Assembly (NCBI GenBank): GCA_916610825.1
Contig: OU744446.1
Span: forward strand, 27,480,445-27,544,444
Reading direction: 5' to 3'
DNA: 64,000 nt
Source: Haliclystus octoradiatus
Lineage: Eukaryota > Cnidaria > Staurozoa > Stauromedusae > Haliclystidae
Both the position numbers and the translations under genes were made by a program. Below are positions 60,991 to 64,000 of the stretch, piece after piece; positions within the stretch are counted from its first letter, which is position 1; each line of letters begins with the position of its first letter. The notes beneath the pieces are model-generated. The model did no database searches, was not told where the DNA came from, and saw only the letters and a list, made by a program, of their open reading frames with translations.

Positions 60991-61344
60991 CGCCCCGTGC
61001 TGATTCAGCAAATGCAAGCTTTTGTCCTCGGGTTAGCAGACTCTACTGTTTACCAAGTTTACATTTTGACAGTGAGTCTGCGAGCAGGCTAGTTGGTGAC
61101 TGGATCTTTTACATAACATTTTTTCATATTCTTTACTAATTATCTATCATCTTAACTTGAACGGAATTATTGCGATGGCTGGAAAACCCTCAATAAAAAG
61201 TAAGAACACTGGACTTCCTCAACCGTCACCTTCCGACTCGACAGGACAATTATCCTTGGATAATTTGTTAGACATGATGAATACATTTGTACTACAGCAA
61301 AATAGATCCGCCGAACCGGAAGCGCAAAGCGATATGGAATATAC

Positions 61345-62415
61345 CTTAAAGAGTTTAGAATGACCAGCAGCCTTTGCTTTGTTTTGTTGTCTTGATCACA
61401 AGAAACGATGCTAATCCTCTGGAAAGTGACGTCAGCATCCACGTCAGAAGATTGTCCTCGTGGCTGTTGCTACGGAAAGACACGACAGAAAGCTCGAGAA
61501 AATAGTCTGGTTTATCAATTTCAGTTTTGAATAAATCTCAATTCTCTTGTCGAAACGCAAAGTCTATGGCTATAGATAGCCAACAAATGTGTACGGCTCA
61601 AATATAAATAGCGGAATGGGACGCAAAGTCTATGGCTATAGATAGCCAACAAATTTGTAGGTCTACGGCTGAAAAATAAATAGCGGAATGGGAGTCACAG
61701 TCTGATCATGTCTGAGAAGTTTGACGCAAATCAAAACAACTTGGATAAAATGTACTTTCAAATCAACACTAAATAAATTCATATGATTCTAAATTTTACA
61801 ATTTACGTGCATATATACTAAAGAAAAAACAATGCAATATAAAACATACATAGGTATGTGACTAACTATTTTTAGACGAAGCCTACGTGTTTACAAACAT
61901 AATTTGGAGTCAATGATCAAAATATCTGCATTAAAAATCGAATTCACCTGGTGTTATAATTTCATTTTGTTTTGGCGATAAATTTCGATTTTGAATGCTA
62001 ACAAATCTCTTCCCGTTCTTTCAATCCCTAATATTCTTATATCAAGTAAACACCAACATGAAATTTTGAATCAGTCGAGTTCAGTTGCAGCTTTCAACTC
62101 TGTCTTCCTTCCTCAATTTGTATGACACTAGTGGCAAGTGAATTGATTTTCGTGGTACACATTTATTCAAGCGTCGAAAGCACTTACGACGTCCACCTCT
62201 ATTGCTCTTGTAACTTTCCAAACCAGCTCGTTGATAAATAACTTGGCAGAATGCTTCCATGTTCGTTTTACGAAATGTTTCGCAAAATCGTGCGTGTGTG
62301 CAAAGGAGACACAAAGGCGGGCCGTGTATCATGAAAACGAGTGATTGAAATCTAGGTCCAGATTTCAAAGACAAAAATATGCAAAGGCTGCTGGTCATTT
62401 TATGGTCTTTAAGAT
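61345..62415. mobile_element. Non-autonomous inverted-repeat element within gag
   Basis: Perfect 19-bp inverted repeats AATGACCAGCAGCCTTTGC at 61359-61377 and 62382-62400. These extend imperfectly to about 33 bp (CTTAAAGA). About 1 kb inside has no transposase. A related end, GCAAAGGCTGCCGGTC, occurs alone at 63263. No clear target duplication. Confidence 0.65.
61555..61692 (+). repeat. Two-copy tandem repeat, 66 and 72 bp
   Basis: ACGCAAAGTCTATGGCTATA... to AAATAGCGGAATGGG occurs at 61555-61620 and again at 61621-61692, with a small insertion in the second. Each unit holds a TATAGCCATAGA / CTATGGCTATAG self-complementary core. Confidence 0.85.
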
Positions 62416-62744
62416 GAACAGAGTTAGATAAGCAACAACATGCTCAGAACACTAAACTGCAAGCGTTCTTCACGCAGCAAAATCCGTCACCGGTGGTCCC
62501 CATTATCGGATTATCACTTGGTCATTCGCCAATCTCCAGCATCGACTCTACACAACAACAAACCAACAACAACAGTCACAATGAATCGTCGATATTCAGT
62601 TCTTCAAACGTTAGTCACTTGACTTCGAAAGGTGCAAATCCACCAAGCAAACTTCAAATCATGATATCGCTATCGGATTTCTCCGCCTGGTCACAACATT
62701 GGAATGACTATGCTGAACCTTCCGACAATTGTTGCATTCATTAG

Positions 62745-63532
62745 ATAGATTTTACACTCCCATAATGTCTTGTTCATACTCTGCTTTTTGACGATTATTG
62801 TTATTTTTAATAATTTTATGATGAAGAATCTTTGGACTGATTTCCCTTTCTTTATGTCTTTCACTAGGTAAGAGTTCCATGCTAGTGATGAGGATTCAAT
62901 CCATTAAGTTAATAGCGGACACCCATATAAACTTTATGTGCTCTGACCACAGCCGTAACTACAGGATTTTGACTGGGGTGTTTAGTCAATTCCTTCGTGC
63001 ATTTCTTTCTGTGGTTTGAGTATGTTTTGATAAAAATTCCCGTCTGTTTCGCATGGATTGATGTTAATGTTTCACGGCCGTACATAATTACCATAGTTTT
63101 CATTATCCTTATTCAATTCGCATTGTTTCGCTCCAGTTTTCATGTTGTTTTTCAGAAATATTCATACATGAATTAAAAGGTTGCTACGGCTCAAATGAAA
63201 TCATGAGGAATGCTATCACGTTGATAAGAAGGCTGCGAGGCTCCATTTTGAAAAAGTTGAATGCAAAGGCTGCCGGTCTGGTTTGACCCTTTAAAGTTCA
63301 CGAATTTGAAGAAAATAAAAATCAGCAAATGTTTCATTTGTAGCGCGCGTTACAGATTATATTTTGACATATCATTCTCACACATATTTAACACATGTCA
63401 AAAGATTCTCTGGTGACCACAATAGCTAGCAAAGTAAAATTTATTGTTGTAAGCATATGTCTGAACTGAAAATGGAGTATTCTTTTGATAGTAAAAATCA
63501 AAATGTATGGTAGGAAACGCTATTAACCGTTG
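62745..63532. other. Unassigned stretch
   Basis: AT-rich. The only notable item is the solo end-like GCAAAGGCTGCCGGTC at 63263. The minus-strand open frame at 62909-63103 has no recognised domain. Confidence 0.35.
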
Positions 63533-64000
63533 TAGACCAGGACGTGGCTGCTAAAACCTTCAAATCGATCCGGGCAAATTAAAAACATGGTAATATATAT
63601 AATATTGTATCACTGAACACAAAAAATAGCGTGTGCCTTACCAATTTACTTGTATCATCATCTAATTTGATATTTTCTAGTAGGTAGTTTGACGCCATCG
63701 TTTTTTGAAATAACACGTTCGCGCCATGTTACAAGCAGATTCGCAAAGCGCGTGGGATTGAAAATAAGAAGTTTTCGAAGTTCGTTCGGGGGGTAATTTC
63801 ACAAAATGTGAACGACTTTCATTATTATTAACAGCAGTGTTGAGACTTTATTTCTTGTAATAAAACATCATAATTCTAGTATTTTATATAATATTTTTTT
63901 CTATGTTTGAACTTTAATCCGTCTTGTAAATAAAACTATGATATTTGAATTACCGAAGAAAATATAAGGAATGATATGCTTACCCCTACTCGGTTCACAA
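63533..64000. mobile_element. Third copy of inner-foldback arm, cut by window end
   Basis: Starts TAGACCAGGACGTGGCTGC and follows 35303-35775 closely to the last base, including GTTCGTTCGGGGGGTAATTT. It is the left arm of another copy of the foldback family; the rest lies outside the window. Confidence 0.88.

Larger units (their letters stand above)
52117..61091. mobile_element. Outer Mutator-like element (host of inner MULE)
   Basis: 101-bp terminal inverted repeats, 52117-52217 and 60991-61091, begin TAGCCTGCTCGCAGACTC and are over 90% identical. A 9-bp target duplication is GTTGGTAAC / GTTGGTGAC (52108-52116, 61092-61100; one mismatch). Outside the inner element only about 40 bp (left) and 750 bp (right) of internal DNA remain, with no transposase, so it is non-autonomous. 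Nine-bp duplications are typical of Mutator-like elements. Confidence 0.85.
61175..62744 (+). pseudogene. Retrotransposon gag N-terminus split by an insertion
   Basis: ATG at 61175 opens 62 codons (MAGKPSIKSKNTGLPQPSPS) that stop at 61363 inside an inverted-repeat element. After the element (62416) an open frame continues: QNTKLQAFFTQQNPSP, then GANPPSKLQIMISLSDFSAW and QHWNDYAE. The SDFSAWSQHWNDYA stretch resembles the capsid start of gypsy-type gag proteins. It ends at 62744, with no pol downstream. That the two halves were one frame is inferred from position and style. Confidence 0.55.

Overview
The window is animal nuclear DNA. It is AT-rich, its genes have GT-AG introns, and it is packed with transposable elements. 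Introns, polyadenylation signals, a chymotrypsin-type digestive protease, LITAF-domain proteins and L2-, Ty3/gypsy-, hAT- and Mutator-like elements all fit an invertebrate metazoan. A tunicate, echinoderm or similar is possible, but I cannot fix the species from sequence alone. Nothing is bacterial or organellar.

Layout. (1) 1-7.9 kb: a four-exon secreted chymotrypsin-like protease gene (+ strand). Its 5.4-kb first intron holds a non-autonomous hAT-like element and a dead LINE. (2) 8.3-11.7 kb: a decayed but nearly full-length L2-clade LINE. (3) 12.4-17.8 kb: a LITAF-domain gene (- strand) split inside its coding exon by a Ty3/gypsy retrotransposon with a perfect 5-bp target duplication. The retrotransposon has its own integrase C-terminus cut by a hAT-like MITE, and its primer-binding site is complementary to its own LTR, which suggests self-priming. 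(4) 20.9-26.5 kb: a second, decayed gypsy element interrupted by a LINE fragment, its 3' LTR joined to the start of another gag, then a foldback element. (5) 27.5-33.85 kb: a region bounded by inverted repeats. It contains three copies of a roughly 1-kb tandem unit, each with a tRNA-like segment, and a 1-kb TRIM-like LTR element. (6) 34.5-42.9 kb: an intact two-exon LITAF gene (- strand). Its 7.9-kb intron is a set of nested elements: an outer foldback, an inner foldback, a LINE tail and a hAT-like element. (7) 43-52 kb: mostly unassigned DNA with dispersed repeats and a cluster of palindromes. (8) 52.1-61.1 kb: two nested Mutator-like elements, each with a 9-bp target duplication. The inner 8-kb element carries a multi-exon gene that appears to combine a zinc-binding N-terminus, a CARF/ALS2CR8-like region, a DDE transposase core, a SWIM finger, a Ulp1/C48-like cysteine protease and a PHD-like finger. 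(9) 61.1-64 kb: a gag fragment interrupted by another inverted-repeat element, then one arm of the 35-kb foldback family, cut by the window end.

The host genes with good support are the protease, the intact LITAF gene and the interrupted LITAF gene. Almost all other coding potential belongs to mobile elements. Several insertions can be ordered by nesting and target duplications, so the window records successive transposition events. The most unusual object is the Mutator-like element with its fused protease and CARF-like region.
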